From: Saccharomycopsis crataegensis
Taxonomy: Eukaryota > Ascomycota > Saccharomycetes > Ascoideales > Saccharomycopsidaceae
Direction of reading: 5' to 3'
NCBI RefSeq assembly: GCF_037102585.1
Contig: NW_027043829.1
Span: 496,001-560,000 of the forward strand
Length of the DNA: 64,000 bases
Every line of letters starts with the position of its first letter. Within the stretch, counting starts at the first letter, position 1. Under the pieces are notes generated by a model. That model saw nothing but the letters and a program-made list of their open reading frames with translations. It did no database searches and was not told where the DNA came from. Position numbers and translations under genes: made by a program. This document shows positions 1-10,868 of this stretch, one piece after another.

Positions 1-1
1 G

Positions 2-3000
2 TTAAAAAAGAGAAAGGTGGTTCATAATTCATTTTTCGGGAAAATGAATGGTGGTGCTATAACCGATACTGATTTCAATTTAGTAGAAGTGTTGAACCAA
101 TCTAGTTCATTTATGAATTTTTTGAGCTTATTGCTCAAGGTAAACAAAGAAGTTATTGGTTGCCAGATTCTATTATTCTATCTTTCTATGAAGCCAAGGT
201 TAGATATATTAAATGATAATTCATTATTAAATGTGGTTGAAGCAATTTTTTGCAAGCTTGATGATACTAAGCTTTCGGGTTGGTTATTATTGGCTTCAAA
301 AGTGATTTTGGAGTACTTGTTGGTGCAGGACATCTCTAGAATTGAAACCTGTTACGGATTCAAGGGCCTTGAAAAATTGTTAAAAATTTGTTTACAATCT
401 TTGAATAATAGTACTTATGGATCTGTTTGCTGCTCTACTGCCATTACCATTTTAAATTATTTTGAGGCAAAGGATTATATGAAGCTCAAATTAGCAAATG
501 ATTCAATTCTAAACCAAATTGTGTACTCCATGATCGATCTAGCGGAAATTAGGGGCCCAGCTACAGTGAATAACCACAGCTTTATGTTTTGGTTCAAGTT
601 ATACGCCAGCTTTGGTAACCACTCCAAAATTGGCAATATTATTAGTGAAAAGGTATTGCTTTGGCTTTTAGGAAAATTTGACAGAATGGTGTCTACATTG
701 AATGATAACCAAAACTCGATACTTGGTACCTTCTTAGTATGGATTTTGGGAGGCCAAGGGATAACTGTTACCAATGATCAACTATATGGCACGGATGGAA
801 GTTTTTATGATTTCAAAACTTATAGCAGAAGCTTTATGAATTATTGCGTGCTATGGAAAAGTAGTGAAGAGTTTAGGGATCGACTCGCCTTGAATTTTGT
901 TAGCGCATATCAACCCGGTGACAGTTTACTGGTTGGTCCTCTTCAGAAATCCTCAAACCTGCAAGAATTAGTTGACCAATTATTGTTAACTTGGTTCAAG
1001 TCATTAGATGAGATTTCGACGGGAACCCAGTTAGAACCTAGCGCAAGTTCAAAGGGTGATAATTCTACAATTTCTACTGTATTAGCTTTACAATTACTTG
1101 ATGTTTATATCTTGAAGCTTGATGACACAGTGTTGAAAGGCAGTAAGCACAACATTGAATTTAAATTGGAGTCTGTTTTGCAGGAGAGACTATGCGAGGC
1201 CTCAGCATTATCTTTGCTTAATAACTTCTCTTTGTTGAATAGTTACTGTCTGCAAAAGACCGAGATTCATAAAACAAGGAAGGTGAATCTTCTAAAATTC
1301 ATAAATTTGAGGAAATTGGTGTTCAATACTTTACAATTACTTAAGAATGGAGAATCTGAAACCATTGAAGGATCAAGATCCATGAGATACCACTCTCCAA
1401 GCCCATTGCCGAGTGAAGATCCCGATGGGTTTGGGGCTGTGAGAAGACATCGTGGTGATCTAGAATTTTCAGATACTGAGATTAATCACTTCAAGTTGGC
1501 GGAATTATATCTGAAAACTTCTTTACAAGATCAACTTTTCTTGTTTGTAGCTGATATCATTAATTCTAGTGACCAAAGTGAAAATGCTATTGCCGAGGAC
1601 TTTAAAGACTCCGTTGACTTCTTGATGCTATTGACGCCATCTCAGTTTATTGATTGTTGCGGGTCCTATTTCAAGATATTATCAACTACTGAACGTCATA
1701 AGTTGCCGATGGGCAAGAAACTTGTGAGATTGATCGGTAACAAATTGTTGGCTTCGGACCATTTTGAAACCAATGAAATTGCTATCTGTTTTGCGTGCCG
1801 CTTACTTTCAATAATCACTTATGAATATTACAAATTTGAAAAAGATTACAACGATGTTTTAAAGTATCTTTTGGAACTCCAAAAATCAAAGTTTCTTAAC
1901 ACCGCTGATTCATTGAAAGAATTTCAAGCGTTGCTTTTATTGTTAATACCCGAAGTCTTCAACCTCCAGCCCGGCACTGATGAAGGAATCATCCTGCCGT
2001 TATTTAAAGTTGACCTTGGAACTCATATCACTGTTGCGTTCGATAACCATGAGGCAAATTTTTTGCGATTAAACTTGGCCAATGAGTACTCCAAGTTCTT
2101 TGAGAGGGCAACTTGTGAGATAATTACTGCGTCTTATAACAAAATCTATAAAGTGTTTGACTTACCTCAACAAAGCCTGGAATGCTTTTTCACCTTTGCC
2201 TATTTCTTGGCTTCCAGCACCAAAAATTCTAAATATACCACCAGCTATTACTTGTTTAATGTGACGGAGTTCATCTCGTTCCATCATTTAGAGGATTATA
2301 TAGTCATGTGCTTTGACCTAACCGTTAAGAAATTAGGGTTGAAGAACAGGAACGAGTTGTTTTGTCAGTTTAGACTAGAGATTTTGCAGTTTTGGCATCA
2401 ATCAAAGTCGCAAATGACCGAGTTCCCGTTTGCGCTTTTTGGATATAGTTCAGAAAAAGAGTTCATTTCAAGAAACTACCAGTATATAGTCCCGGTTATT
2501 TTTTCCGGAAAGAGATCAGGAAATAGTGAAGATATGTTAAACTATATTGTATCAAGTACTGGCAAAGAAGCGAAAAAACTTGTGTTTGAATGCTTGCCCA
2601 CGATTGTTTGCTTGGCATTCACGCAAAATGGAATAAAGAATGATGTCTTCAAAGGGGTCTCCTCTTGTGTTGGTAGTGATCAAGTCAAACTGGTTTTCCG
2701 CAAATGGTTATCAGACATTATCTTAAGCGTGATCATCTTCTGCAATTTATCTGATAGAAAGGCACTATCAATAGTTTTCAAATCGGCCAATGAGGATGAT
2801 GGATTACAAGAATTCAAAATAAGGGACACAAACAGCTTGATTCCATTAGAGGCTCCAGTAATTGGGATTGCTCCGAAAACCGCGAAGGCATTAATAAAGG
2901 TATTATTGGAGAATTTTTACAAGGGTGATAACTTTTGGAAACTGTCTACTATTTTCTTCTTGACCACCAACATTTTGCGGCTACTTAACGATGCTTTATC

Positions 3001-6000
3001 AATTGATGACAAATTATCCAATTTGAGGAAATTGAATGTTATTTTGTCATACACCATGGCCGAGAGCTACTCGCCTGAAATCTTAAAAGCAGTGATTTAT
3101 GGACTATTACCATATGTGTTTGATTATAACTTGAAGGACGAAGTGTCATACATCATGTTAAAAGCTTTGGTGGGGGGTTCAAAGTTGTTGGTGAATTGTG
3201 ATTTAGTCATATTTAAACTAGTAACAGCTTTGGCAGGAGAGATCTTGGAGACAGGTAATAGAGTCGAAGCATTGGAACGTTGGTTTATCAAATTTTATAA
3301 TGAGTTGCTGGATGATACAGAAATTATAAATTTGGTTTTAAGACAATTAGTTAGTATTTTGAAGAATGAAAATTGGCAACTTACAGCCCCACAGTTAACC
3401 ATGATTATCAAAAAATGTTACAATGAAAAAGGATATGCTCAGTGGTTGGAAGAATTTGTCCCTATTTTGTTTTTGTCAAATGATAATGACTTTTCTTTGA
3501 TCATTGATTCCGTTTCTCCAGATTATACATTGGCGACATTTCTCTATCACATGAAGCGGAAAAAAGGGTCATCGCCTAAATTTTTGAGATGGAGGGCTAA
3601 TTATTTAGGTTGTTTTTACTCTGAGACTGGAGTGGGGTTTGAGGTAGCTAAACCTAGGAAAAATTTGTCGTGGCTTAAATCAGCATTCGAGAAAAAATCT
3701 GTTCATTATGTCATGTCTTTTTTGTTCAAGGATTTGAAAACATGGGTTGATGAGAATATTAGTAAGTTCGATAAGAAACAGTTATTGATGCAAGACACTT
3801 TAAGGGTGTTCTTTAGCATCCATTTGCAAGACCAAGATATTTTTAGTAAGGTGTGCAGCTTTAATGAGATTTTCGGGGAATATGAAAATTGCATCGTTCC
3901 TTTAGACTTTTCAGTTTTCGCAGTCCAACATCCAATGGAATTAGAGTACCATAGTATGGACTTGGCGAGATTTGTGGAAACTGATTATTTCGTTTCATTA
4001 TTCACTGCTGACTTTGATAAATGGTGCACCGAACTCTGTTTATCATTGATTGATGGTTTACTGGGTAATGCGGTGTACCTCAGGCCTCTAGCGGTGCTAT
4101 TTAAGAACTCTCCGGATTTTAGTAAAAAATTCCTTCCTAACTTAGTTGTGTTCTTTCTTGATCAAACTCCTCAGAAAAATGTTACATTGATCAGCAAACT
4201 AGTTGAGAAGTATTTGTGTTTGGATGAAGCTTGCATGTGCCAAGAGTCAATGGAACTCTTTGTTGATTTGTGCTTAAGATTAAGAATTGGCAGCAAATAT
4301 AACGACAAGAAGTTTATTCAAGCGTTTCAAAATAGGTTTTCTGAAAGAGTTTTTCTATTGGCGTGCCGATTAGAACTTTGGATTATTGCGTTGATGTTTT
4401 ATGAATCATTTAAAGGTGATTTCAACAACTTGGAGCTGGTGTTATCTTTTGAAGAGACAGAAAAATTGTTAGATAAGGCATATCATTGTATTGATGCCGA
4501 AGATATAAAATACTCTTTATCGGTAAAGCCAACTCTCGAATACGCAATTGCTGCGATAAATGAAGATAGTGACCTGATGAAGAAAGTGATGATCAACAGC
4601 GCCATCTTTGAATCATTGTATAACAGCAATAACTTGATTTCTAGCAAATCAATCGTTAATTCTGTGGAAGGTTGTGGATTATCTGGGATTTCTAACCTCA
4701 TGAATGATTATTTCAATGATAAAAATAATGATGATATAGAGTTCGACAGCAGCTACAGGTGGGCATGGAGGCTTGGGAAATGGGATCTTCCAGATTCTGA
4801 AACCAGGTCATATAATTCAACGATATATAAGAAGTTGAAATCTTTGAAACAAGATAAATTGACGATGGAAAATGACAAAATCCTAGAAGAAGCGTTGCAG
4901 ATGTGTGACCGCTTGAGTACTGATCATGAAAGGAATTACAAGAATAAATCAATGAATAGTGATTCATCGAAACTTTTAGGATTTTTATGGAACGTGGAAT
5001 CGTCGCTTAAAATGGATAAACCGTATATCAAAGGGATTCATAAGCTACAAATCAATTCCGACAGTTGGTTGTTTTCCAACGATTTCTCAAGGTATGAAGA
5101 TTTTTTGGAGGCCAAACAAGTGGCTTTGGGTTTGCAGTACCAGCAGGTAAATTTCGGAAAACCTGGGATCCACTCTTTTAAAATTGCATTGATGAGGATC
5201 ATTGAATTATTCACTTATAATAACTTGGCGTGCCTAAATAATGAGCCGCAAAAGGCCACAAATTCTATCATGAAAATGGACAAGATCTTGAAGGATGATA
5301 TGAGATACGATGAAGATGATAAATCTATCACTAGCATCATCAGGGACGCCACGATTATTTCGCAATTTGCCATTGCCACTACTCTTTGGAACCAAAAAGA
5401 AACCCAAATTCCTATTGTGATGTTGAAAAAATTGAGATCAGAAGTTAGCGATTCGCAATATTCCGAAATTGCATTGAAGAATGAAATAGTCAGCAAAGAT
5501 CTTCTTGAATCATTATTAGTGGAATGGCTTTTTGAGCTGAAGCAAGAAACTCCGTCATCGATAATGAAAGAGTATATCCAGACTTTTGATTCGACGGAAA
5601 CTGGTGCTCACACCACCAAATTATGCCACACCTTCGCAAAATTCTGTGATAATCAATTGAAGCTTTCGAATATTGATGAGGAGCTTCTGAGATATTCCAA
5701 AAACATCAAAAGCATGAGCAATGACTTGAAAGAGGCTCGGTCTCACAAGAATTCGGAAATGTCTAGATACTCAAACAAATTGAAAAGCCAGTTGCTTGCT
5801 GATGACACTTATTACAAATCATTGATGGAAGCCAAAGAAAATTTCATTAACCTATCGGTGAAATTCTACGTCAACAGTATCCTTACAGGTGATGGGGCTT
5901 TTGATTCGGACGTTGACAGGTTGTGTGCGTTGTGGTTGAAGTATTCTGATTCTGACATGGTTAATCTTGAGATTGAACGGTTGGTATCTGATAAGCGATT

Positions 6001-7513
6001 TTCTTACCATAAATTTATTCCGTGGGTCAGTCAGTTATCATCTAGATTGGCCACGGATGATTCGCTTTTCCAAAGATGTTTGAAGAAAGTTTTAATTAAC
6101 TCGAGTTTAAAGCACCCGTACCATACCCTCTTCATTTTGAAGAGCTTGAGATTACAACATGATTATAATAAAAACCCTGATGCCATCATGAAGTCTAGAA
6201 TCACTGCTGCCAATGAGTTGTGGATAGAATTATTCAACCATAGTAATCAATTCAACAGGAAATACTTGATGCCAATTGACCAGTTTTGCAACAATTCGGT
6301 GGGTTTGGCGAATTATGAAGTGACAAAAGATCAGAAGGGTTTATTGTTGAAGAACCTCAATATTGGGAAATTTTGGACTGAGAAATTGCCAAATTTGGGG
6401 GTTCCATTGCCAACCAGAGAGATTGTGATAAGGAAAGATGCTGACTATGAAAACTGTCCGGTGATCAAGCGGGTTCTGTCACAAGTAGACATAGCCCCCA
6501 CTGGTATTAGTAGACCCAAAATTGTGGTATTTGAGGAAACCGATGGATCGATTGGTAGGGCATTATTCAAAGGTAACACCGATGATTTAAGACAAGATGC
6601 GATTATGGAACAAGTGTTTGAAAAAGTAAATGTTTTATTGATGAAAGACAAAGAGGCCGGCAAGCGGAAATTACAAATGAGAACTTATAAAGTTGTTCCG
6701 ATGGGACCACAGGCAGGGATGATTCAATTTGTTCCTGATTGTAAATCGTTTTTCGATATTGTTGCCCCATACCACGCGAAATATGATAAACTTAGCCATA
6801 GGGATCTTGCTAAAAGATTGATGAATTGGGAGAAGTTGCCGGTGAATCAAAGAGTGATCAATTATGTACATAAGATTGACAACGTTATTAAACCGGTATT
6901 TCGAGAGTTTTTCTTTCGAGGGTTCTTGAACCCTTATGATTGGTTTGACAAAAGATTGAATTACAGTAAAGGAACTGCAGCATGTTCTATGGTCGGTCAT
7001 ATGCTTGGACTAGGGGATAGACACGGGAACAATATTTTGATAGACAAAACCTCTGGAGAACCGATACATATAGATCTTGGGGTAGCTTTTGACCAAGGGA
7101 CGTTACTCGCAATACCAGAAACCGTGCCATTCCGACTCACCAAGGATATTGTTGATGGGTTTGGGGTCAGTGGAGTCGAAGGGGTTTTCAGAAAATCCTC
7201 TGAACATGTGTTTAGAGTATTAAGAGATCAAAAAGATCAGATCGATGGGATTTTGAATATTTTGAAGTGGGATCCGTTATATATGTGGTCGATATCGCCA
7301 CTCAGGAAGAAGCGTTTGGCAGAAGTTGGGAATTTGCATAATATCAAACAAGACATTGGTGGTCTTGAGGCGTCGCGGGCCGTTGCAGGGGTTCAACTGA
7401 AGTTAGTTGCCCAAGGATTGAGTGTGGAAGCTGCAGTGAGACTGTTGATTCAAGAAGCGTCTGATGTCAAGAACCTTGCGTTGTTGTACCAAGGATGGTG
7501 TCCTTTCTATTGA
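2..7513 (+). CDS. TEL1: Tel1 checkpoint kinase (ATM family), 5' end outside window
   Basis: PI3K-like protein kinase of the ATM/Tel1 group, which senses double-strand breaks with MRX and maintains telomeres. The frame is open from base 2 and the first Met codons (44 onward) have no start context, so the gene begins upstream; about 2,500 codons remain against roughly 2,800 in S. cerevisiae, and the N-terminal TAN motif is missing for that reason. Visible: a long HEAT-type helical region, a FAT region around 4.9-6.2 kb, the kinase from about 6.45 kb with a glycine-containing loop (TDGSIGRALFKG), the catalytic LGLGDRHGNN near 7.0 kb and the metal-binding IDLGVAFDQG that follows, and a C-terminal FATC ending LYQGWCPFY. 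The FATC ending separates it from Mec1 and Tor only by overall similarity, but the kinase core reads as Tel1/ATM. No frame disruption is seen. Confidence 0.93.
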   Translation, partial: LKKRKVVHNSFFGKMNGGAITDTDFNLVEVLNQSSSFMNFLSLLLKVNKEVIGCQILLFYLSMKPRLDILNDNSLLNVVEAIFCKLDDTKLSGWLLLASKVILEYLLVQDISRIETCYGFKGLEKLLKICLQSLNNSTYGSVCCSTAITILNYFEAKDYMKLKLANDSILNQIVYSMIDLAEIRGPATVNNHSFMFWFKLYASFGNHSKIGNIISEKVLLWLLGKFDRMVSTLNDNQNSILGTFLVWILGGQGITVTNDQLYGTDGSFYDFKTYSRSFMNYCVLWKSSEEFRDRLALNFVSAYQPGDSLLVGPLQKSSNLQELVDQLLLTWFKSLDEISTGTQLEPSASSKGDNSTISTVLALQLLDVYILKLDDTVLKGSKHNIEFKLESVLQERLCEASALSLLNNFSLLNSYCLQKTEIHKTRKVNLLKFINLRKLVFNTLQLLKNGESETIEGSRSMRYHSPSPLPSEDPDGFGAVRRHRGDLEFSDTEINHFKLAELYLKTSLQDQLFLFVADIINSSDQSENAIAEDFKDSVDFLMLLTPSQFIDCCGSYFKILSTTERHKLPMGKKLVRLIGNKLLASDHFETNEIAICFACRLLSIITYEYYKFEKDYNDVLKYLLELQKSKFLNTADSLKEFQALLLLLIPEVFNLQPGTDEGIILPLFKVDLGTHITVAFDNHEANFLRLNLANEYSKFFERATCEIITASYNKIYKVFDLPQQSLECFFTFAYFLASSTKNSKYTTSYYLFNVTEFISFHHLEDYIVMCFDLTVKKLGLKNRNELFCQFRLEILQFWHQSKSQMTEFPFALFGYSSEKEFISRNYQYIVPVIFSGKRSGNSEDMLNYIVSSTGKEAKKLVFECLPTIVCLAFTQNGIKNDVFKGVSSCVGSDQVKLVFRKWLSDIILSVIIFCNLSDRKALSIVFKSANEDDGLQEFKIRDTNSLIPLEAPVIGIAPKTAKALIKVLLENFYKGDNFWKLSTIFFLTTNILRLLNDALSIDDKLSNLRKLNVILSYTMAESYSPEILKAVIYGLLPYVFDYNLKDEVSYIMLKALVGGSKLLVNCDLVIFKLVTALAGEILETGNRVEALERWFIKFYNELLDDTEIINLVLRQLVSILKNENWQLTAPQLTMIIKKCYNEKGYAQWLEEFVPILFLSNDNDFSLIIDSVSPDYTLATFLYHMKRKKGSSPKFLRWRANYLGCFYSETGVGFEVAKPRKNLSWLKSAFEKKSVHYVMSFLFKDLKTWVDENISKFDKKQLLMQDTLRVFFSIHLQDQDIFSKVCSFNEIFGEYENCIVPLDFSVFAVQHPMELEYHSMDLARFVETDYFVSLFTADFDKWCTELCLSLIDGLLGNAVYLRPLAVLFKNSPDFSKKFLPNLVVFFLDQTPQKNVTLISKLVEKYLCLDEACMCQESMELFVDLCLRLRIGSKYNDKKFIQAFQNRFSERVFLLACRLELWIIALMFYESFKGDFNNLELVLSFEETEKLLDKAYHCIDAEDIKYSLSVKPTLEYAIAAINEDSDLMKKVMINSAIFESLYNSNNLISSKSIVNSVEGCGLSGISNLMNDYFNDKNNDDIEFDSSYRWAWRLGKWDLPDSETRSYNSTIYKKLKSLKQDKLTMENDKILEEALQMCDRLSTDHERNYKNKSMNSDSSKLLGFLWNVESSLKMDKPYIKGIHKLQINSDSWLFSNDFSRYEDFLEAKQVALGLQYQQVNFGKPGIHSFKIALMRIIELFTYNNLACLNNEPQKATNSIMKMDKILKDDMRYDEDDKSITSIIRDATIISQFAIATTLWNQKETQIPIVMLKKLRSEVSDSQYSEIALKNEIVSKDLLESLLVEWLFELKQETPSSIMKEYIQTFDSTETGAHTTKLCHTFAKFCDNQLKLSNIDEELLRYSKNIKSMSNDLKEARSHKNSEMSRYSNKLKSQLLADDTYYKSLMEAKENFINLSVKFYVNSILTGDGAFDSDVDRLCALWLKYSDSDMVNLEIERLVSDKRFSYHKFIPWVSQLSSRLATDDSLFQRCLKKVLINSSLKHPYHTLFILKSLRLQHDYNKNPDAIMKSRITAANELWIELFNHSNQFNRKYLMPIDQFCNNSVGLANYEVTKDQKGLLLKNLNIGKFWTEKLPNLGVPLPTREIVIRKDADYENCPVIKRVLSQVDIAPTGISRPKIVVFEETDGSIGRALFKGNTDDLRQDAIMEQVFEKVNVLLMKDKEAGKRKLQMRTYKVVPMGPQAGMIQFVPDCKSFFDIVAPYHAKYDKLSHRDLAKRLMNWEKLPVNQRVINYVHKIDNVIKPVFREFFFRGFLNPYDWFDKRLNYSKGTAACSMVGHMLGLGDRHGNNILIDKTSGEPIHIDLGVAFDQGTLLAIPETVPFRLTKDIVDGFGVSGVEGVFRKSSEHVFRVLRDQKDQIDGILNILKWDPLYMWSISPLRKKRLAEVGNLHNIKQDIGGLEASRAVAGVQLKLVAQGLSVEAAVRLLIQEASDVKNLALLYQGWCPFY

Positions 7514-8166
7514 AACATATTTGTTTGTGAATGAATAATTAATATTACCGTTGTGATTATTATCATATGAAATGATACTTGTAAGTATATAGGGTGCAAT
7601 AAAAAAAAAAAAATGCGATTTTGTGCTAATGAGACATGTGTGCATCGATGAAGTACCCAAAAAAGGCAGTACGCAAAAATAATGAAAAATAAAAAATAAA
7701 AAATAATGAGGTGATTTGAATTTTCTTACTCGGATATACGTAGATGATACCACAAAAAGTAAAAGAAGATGATGAAATAAAAGATAATAATGACAGTTTA
7801 GGTCAAATAATAAAATATTGAAGAATAATAAAGCACAATATCTTCCATTCTCTCTCTTCCTCTCTCTATTTTTTTTCTATTTTTTTTATTTCTATTTTTT
7901 TGGGTCCACCCACCATTGCATGGGATGGTTGTTGATTAGCGGTACAAAGATTATCAGCTGTTATGCCAAAGTATTGTAGAAGCAAGCAGGTCTCTCACGT
8001 CAACGACGCTAACGAGAATGGCTTGAGCAATGAGTGCGGATCTAATTTATATTTAAACACCTGTCACTTTCCCGAAACTCTCTTGGTGTTTGTTTGTCTA
8101 ACCATAAAATATTGGCAAATATATAACATACACACCCATATATACCACATCGCGCACATACAGAAG
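7514..8166. other. Intergenic: TEL1 3' end and upstream region of a small membrane-protein gene
   Basis: AT-rich spacer with A-runs just after TEL1 and a strong pyrimidine tract (about 7850-7900) typical of a nucleosome-poor yeast promoter. An open frame from 7963 runs in frame into the next gene but shows no protein-like composition, so I treat it as leader. No RNA gene or repeat was recognised. Confidence 0.5.
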
Positions 8167-8577
8167 ATGGTTCTGAGTTTACTACAAATAGCTTTAATTG
8201 TGATATTACTAATAGGCTGTATCGAGGGTCTTTCTATGACTTACTTCCAGCTCATGACAGCTTTATACACAAAGACAAAGGGACCCAATGTTATCCAGGA
8301 TGAAAATGCCACCAGCTGGATGGATGATGACTCCAGTAACCACCACCCAGGGGAAATGGCTACGGATATAAATGAAACGCACAATACATACAAGAATAAT
8401 CATGGTAATCATCATCAACATCATCAATATCTTGAGTCGACTAATAACAATGCTCCCATCTTGGGTTTATTGGAGGAGAACGGGATAGCTAGACTATTCA
8501 TCGGAGGACAGAAGTTCCGGCCATATTTTTCCATTTGTTGTGCTCTCATTGGTTTCAGTTTCTTATTACAAGCATAA
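8167..8577 (+). CDS. Small membrane protein of unknown function
   Basis: 136-residue protein. I chose the ATG at 8167 because the protein then opens directly with a hydrophobic segment (residues about 2-22, LLQIALIVILLIGCIEGL), either a signal anchor or a cleavable signal. The middle is polar with a short His/Asn-rich stretch (residues about 75-95), and a second hydrophobic segment (SICCALIGFSFLLQA) ends the protein. An in-frame ATG at 7963 would add 68 residues with no evident coding character. I do not recognise the family. The two terminal membrane segments with a hydrophilic centre suggest an ER or secretory-pathway membrane protein, which is inference only. Confidence 0.55.
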   Translation: MVLSLLQIALIVILLIGCIEGLSMTYFQLMTALYTKTKGPNVIQDENATSWMDDDSSNHHPGEMATDINETHNTYKNNHGNHHQHHQYLESTNNNAPILGLLEENGIARLFIGGQKFRPYFSICCALIGFSFLLQA

Positions 8578-9086
8578 ACATCATCAAGATATGGTAATTT
8601 TCATTGTCTTGTCCTTTTTTTGTTCTTTTATTTCACTTTGAATTCATTCTATCACCATATAATCACATATCATAGAAGGTGGTTTTGTTTTAGGGTCTTT
8701 TTTACTTTATTTTTTTGTTCATTTTTCCTTCTCTAGTTAGAAATGTATTATATTATATAGCTATATATATACTCATAATGTATATTCTTGTTGTTAGACC
8801 ATGATGGCATTATTATTTTATTGATGCCATAACAGTAGCGAGGATAATTACCGCCCGGCTGGTTGGTTGGTTGGTGGTTCTCGAGGGTGCATAATTAATG
8901 CCGTTTTTGAGGACGATTGATGCCTTTGCAATCACAAATGAACCAAATTTCAAAAATAGAAAAAAACAAAACAGAACAAGACAACAAAAAAACTCAGAAA
9001 GCTGGATATCATACGTACCTTTTTGCTTTCTTCTATTTTTCTCTCCCCAATTCCAAGGGTCTTCAACCAACACATGGAACAAATAG
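8578..9086. other. Intergenic: upstream region of LDB19
   Basis: AT-rich with T-runs and a TATATA-rich stretch near 8750-8775, which could serve as the TATA region of LDB19. Short open frames here (8898 onward) are low-complexity and overlap one another. Nothing else recognised. Confidence 0.4.
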
Positions 9087-10700
9087 ATGGCAATCTTGAA
9101 GAGCATCCGACAAAATTTTGATCTCTCATATTTTGCCAATGGTAAAAGATCCCGAAATAACTCCCACGCCAAGTATATCGAGTTAGCAGTGGGTTTAGAC
9201 ACCCCGAAAATCATTCTCCAAGGGTCAGAAAGTCAGTCTACCGGATTTGTTGTCAATGGACTGGTGAGTATCATATCCAAGTCCCCAGAAATCATTGGGT
9301 CGATCTCGGTTAGTAATCTCAAATTGGAATTCAACCAATTGGTGAAATACTCTAAACCGTTTTTGTTCAATGATGGGGTCGTTGGGACTTGCAAGAAGTG
9401 CGGGAACAAGCGGAACACTATTGTAAAGAAAAGCTTCGGAATAAATTCCGATGAAGAGAAACTAATATGCTTAAACGACAACGATATCGTCAACTCAATT
9501 CCGTTTTCATTTTTAGTTCCTGGGGATACCCCAGCAACCACGGTGCTAGGGGCTAATATGGATACCTCAATCCATTATGAAATCAAATGTATTCTACAAT
9601 TCAAGGTTGTACCGACAAAAAGTGAATCAGATGAGCAACAAGAACAAGACGAATTGATAACCACAGAATTCCCCATAACCGTGGGCCGAAGTATCTCGAA
9701 AACCCCGGACTTGGTGTACCTTCGGAAATTCTCACAAACAGATATGGACGCCCGAATAGTACTACCCAGTGTGATTTACAGTAAAAGTGCTGTGCCACTC
9801 GAATTGATCATTGAAGGATTACAAATAGTGAAAGACGGCAAAATTGTTAGAAAATGGAAACCGAAAAGCATCAAGTGGAAGTTGATAGAGTTTGTGGACA
9901 TTACAGAAGACCCATGCCGTCAACACTTTGCAACCTTGGAGGAATTGAAAACCCGAATCAATTTTGCTAAAAACCCTTGGAAATTGCAAACAGACAAGTT
10001 CTCAACGTTGGAAGTCATAAGGACCAATAGGCTGCAGAACCATGATCTTACAAATGAAGAATACAGTGAGCAACCCGAGTTACTCTACGCTGCCAGCTCT
10101 GTAGATGATGATGTTTTGAATAGAAGTCAAGATAATGGGTTTTTCCACCCGTTAGATCCCGATAGACTACGTCACAATTTCAGAGCCCAGCAGCAACCTA
10201 AGAAGGAAAATCTATTGTTGGTTTATAGTGATCAAAAATTGCTAGCGTCTGGAGAAATCAAAAATGGATGGAAATCGGAGTACCAAACAGGATCAACAGG
10301 TAAAATACATTTCGAGACGGCATTGGATACTGGCCACCTATATACCTGTGATTCCGCTTCATACTGGCCCAAAGTATCCAATGACACCATGGATGTATTT
10401 AAAGATATCTACAACGAAGATATTGGCCACGCAAATTGCTCGACTGATATCTCGGATAACTGCAACGAGAAGCAACATTTCTCGGTGTCACACCGGTTGT
10501 TTATTGACATTGAAATCACGGATGAGTATGAGAAGAAGAATCCATTGTCTCAGAGCGTGATGGCGAAGATCATGAAGATGAATTTCCCAATAACTTTGAC
10601 TGAAAGAAGTGGAGCAACGGTAGCATGGGATGAGGAAGTGCCTCCCACTTATTCGATAGTGAAGGGTCAGATGCCACCACCCCAGTACACTGCTGTTTGA
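9087..10700 (+). CDS. LDB19: Alpha-arrestin Ldb19/Art1, Rsp5 adaptor
   Basis: Adaptor that recruits the ubiquitin ligase Rsp5 to plasma-membrane amino-acid transporters to trigger their endocytosis. The 537-residue protein aligns from memory along its length with S. cerevisiae Ldb19: an arrestin-like N-terminal lobe, a CxxC-type pair (CKKCGNKR, about residue 102), the LVPGDTPATTVLGA block, a FHPLDPDRLRH block and the LTERSG...WDEEVPP ending. Two PPxY motifs that bind Rsp5 WW domains lie at the very C terminus (PPTY and PPQY). It is much shorter than the 818-residue S. cerevisiae protein, because low-complexity loops and the long C-terminal tail are absent. TORC1-Npr1 control is known for the family but is not readable from this sequence. 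Confidence 0.9.
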   Translation: MAILKSIRQNFDLSYFANGKRSRNNSHAKYIELAVGLDTPKIILQGSESQSTGFVVNGLVSIISKSPEIIGSISVSNLKLEFNQLVKYSKPFLFNDGVVGTCKKCGNKRNTIVKKSFGINSDEEKLICLNDNDIVNSIPFSFLVPGDTPATTVLGANMDTSIHYEIKCILQFKVVPTKSESDEQQEQDELITTEFPITVGRSISKTPDLVYLRKFSQTDMDARIVLPSVIYSKSAVPLELIIEGLQIVKDGKIVRKWKPKSIKWKLIEFVDITEDPCRQHFATLEELKTRINFAKNPWKLQTDKFSTLEVIRTNRLQNHDLTNEEYSEQPELLYAASSVDDDVLNRSQDNGFFHPLDPDRLRHNFRAQQQPKKENLLLVYSDQKLLASGEIKNGWKSEYQTGSTGKIHFETALDTGHLYTCDSASYWPKVSNDTMDVFKDIYNEDIGHANCSTDISDNCNEKQHFSVSHRLFIDIEITDEYEKKNPLSQSVMAKIMKMNFPITLTERSGATVAWDEEVPPTYSIVKGQMPPPQYTAV

Positions 10701-10738
10701 CGTAAACCCGCACTGCGCCCCCGGAAAGACAAATATAC

Positions 10739-10761
10739 AAAAAAAAAAAAAAAAAAAAAAA
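10739..10761. repeat. Poly(A) tract
   Basis: Uninterrupted run of over 20 A between LDB19 and the next gene; probably both a 3'-end/AT-rich element and a poly(dA:dT) promoter tract. Confidence 0.7.
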
Positions 10762-10868
10762 TTAAGTAAAGTAGCAATTATACAATTTTTATCATTCCTG
10801 CTCTTTTCTTGTTGTTGCTTTGCTAGCCCCGGTTAATTACTTACTAAATAGATAATACACTATTAAAT

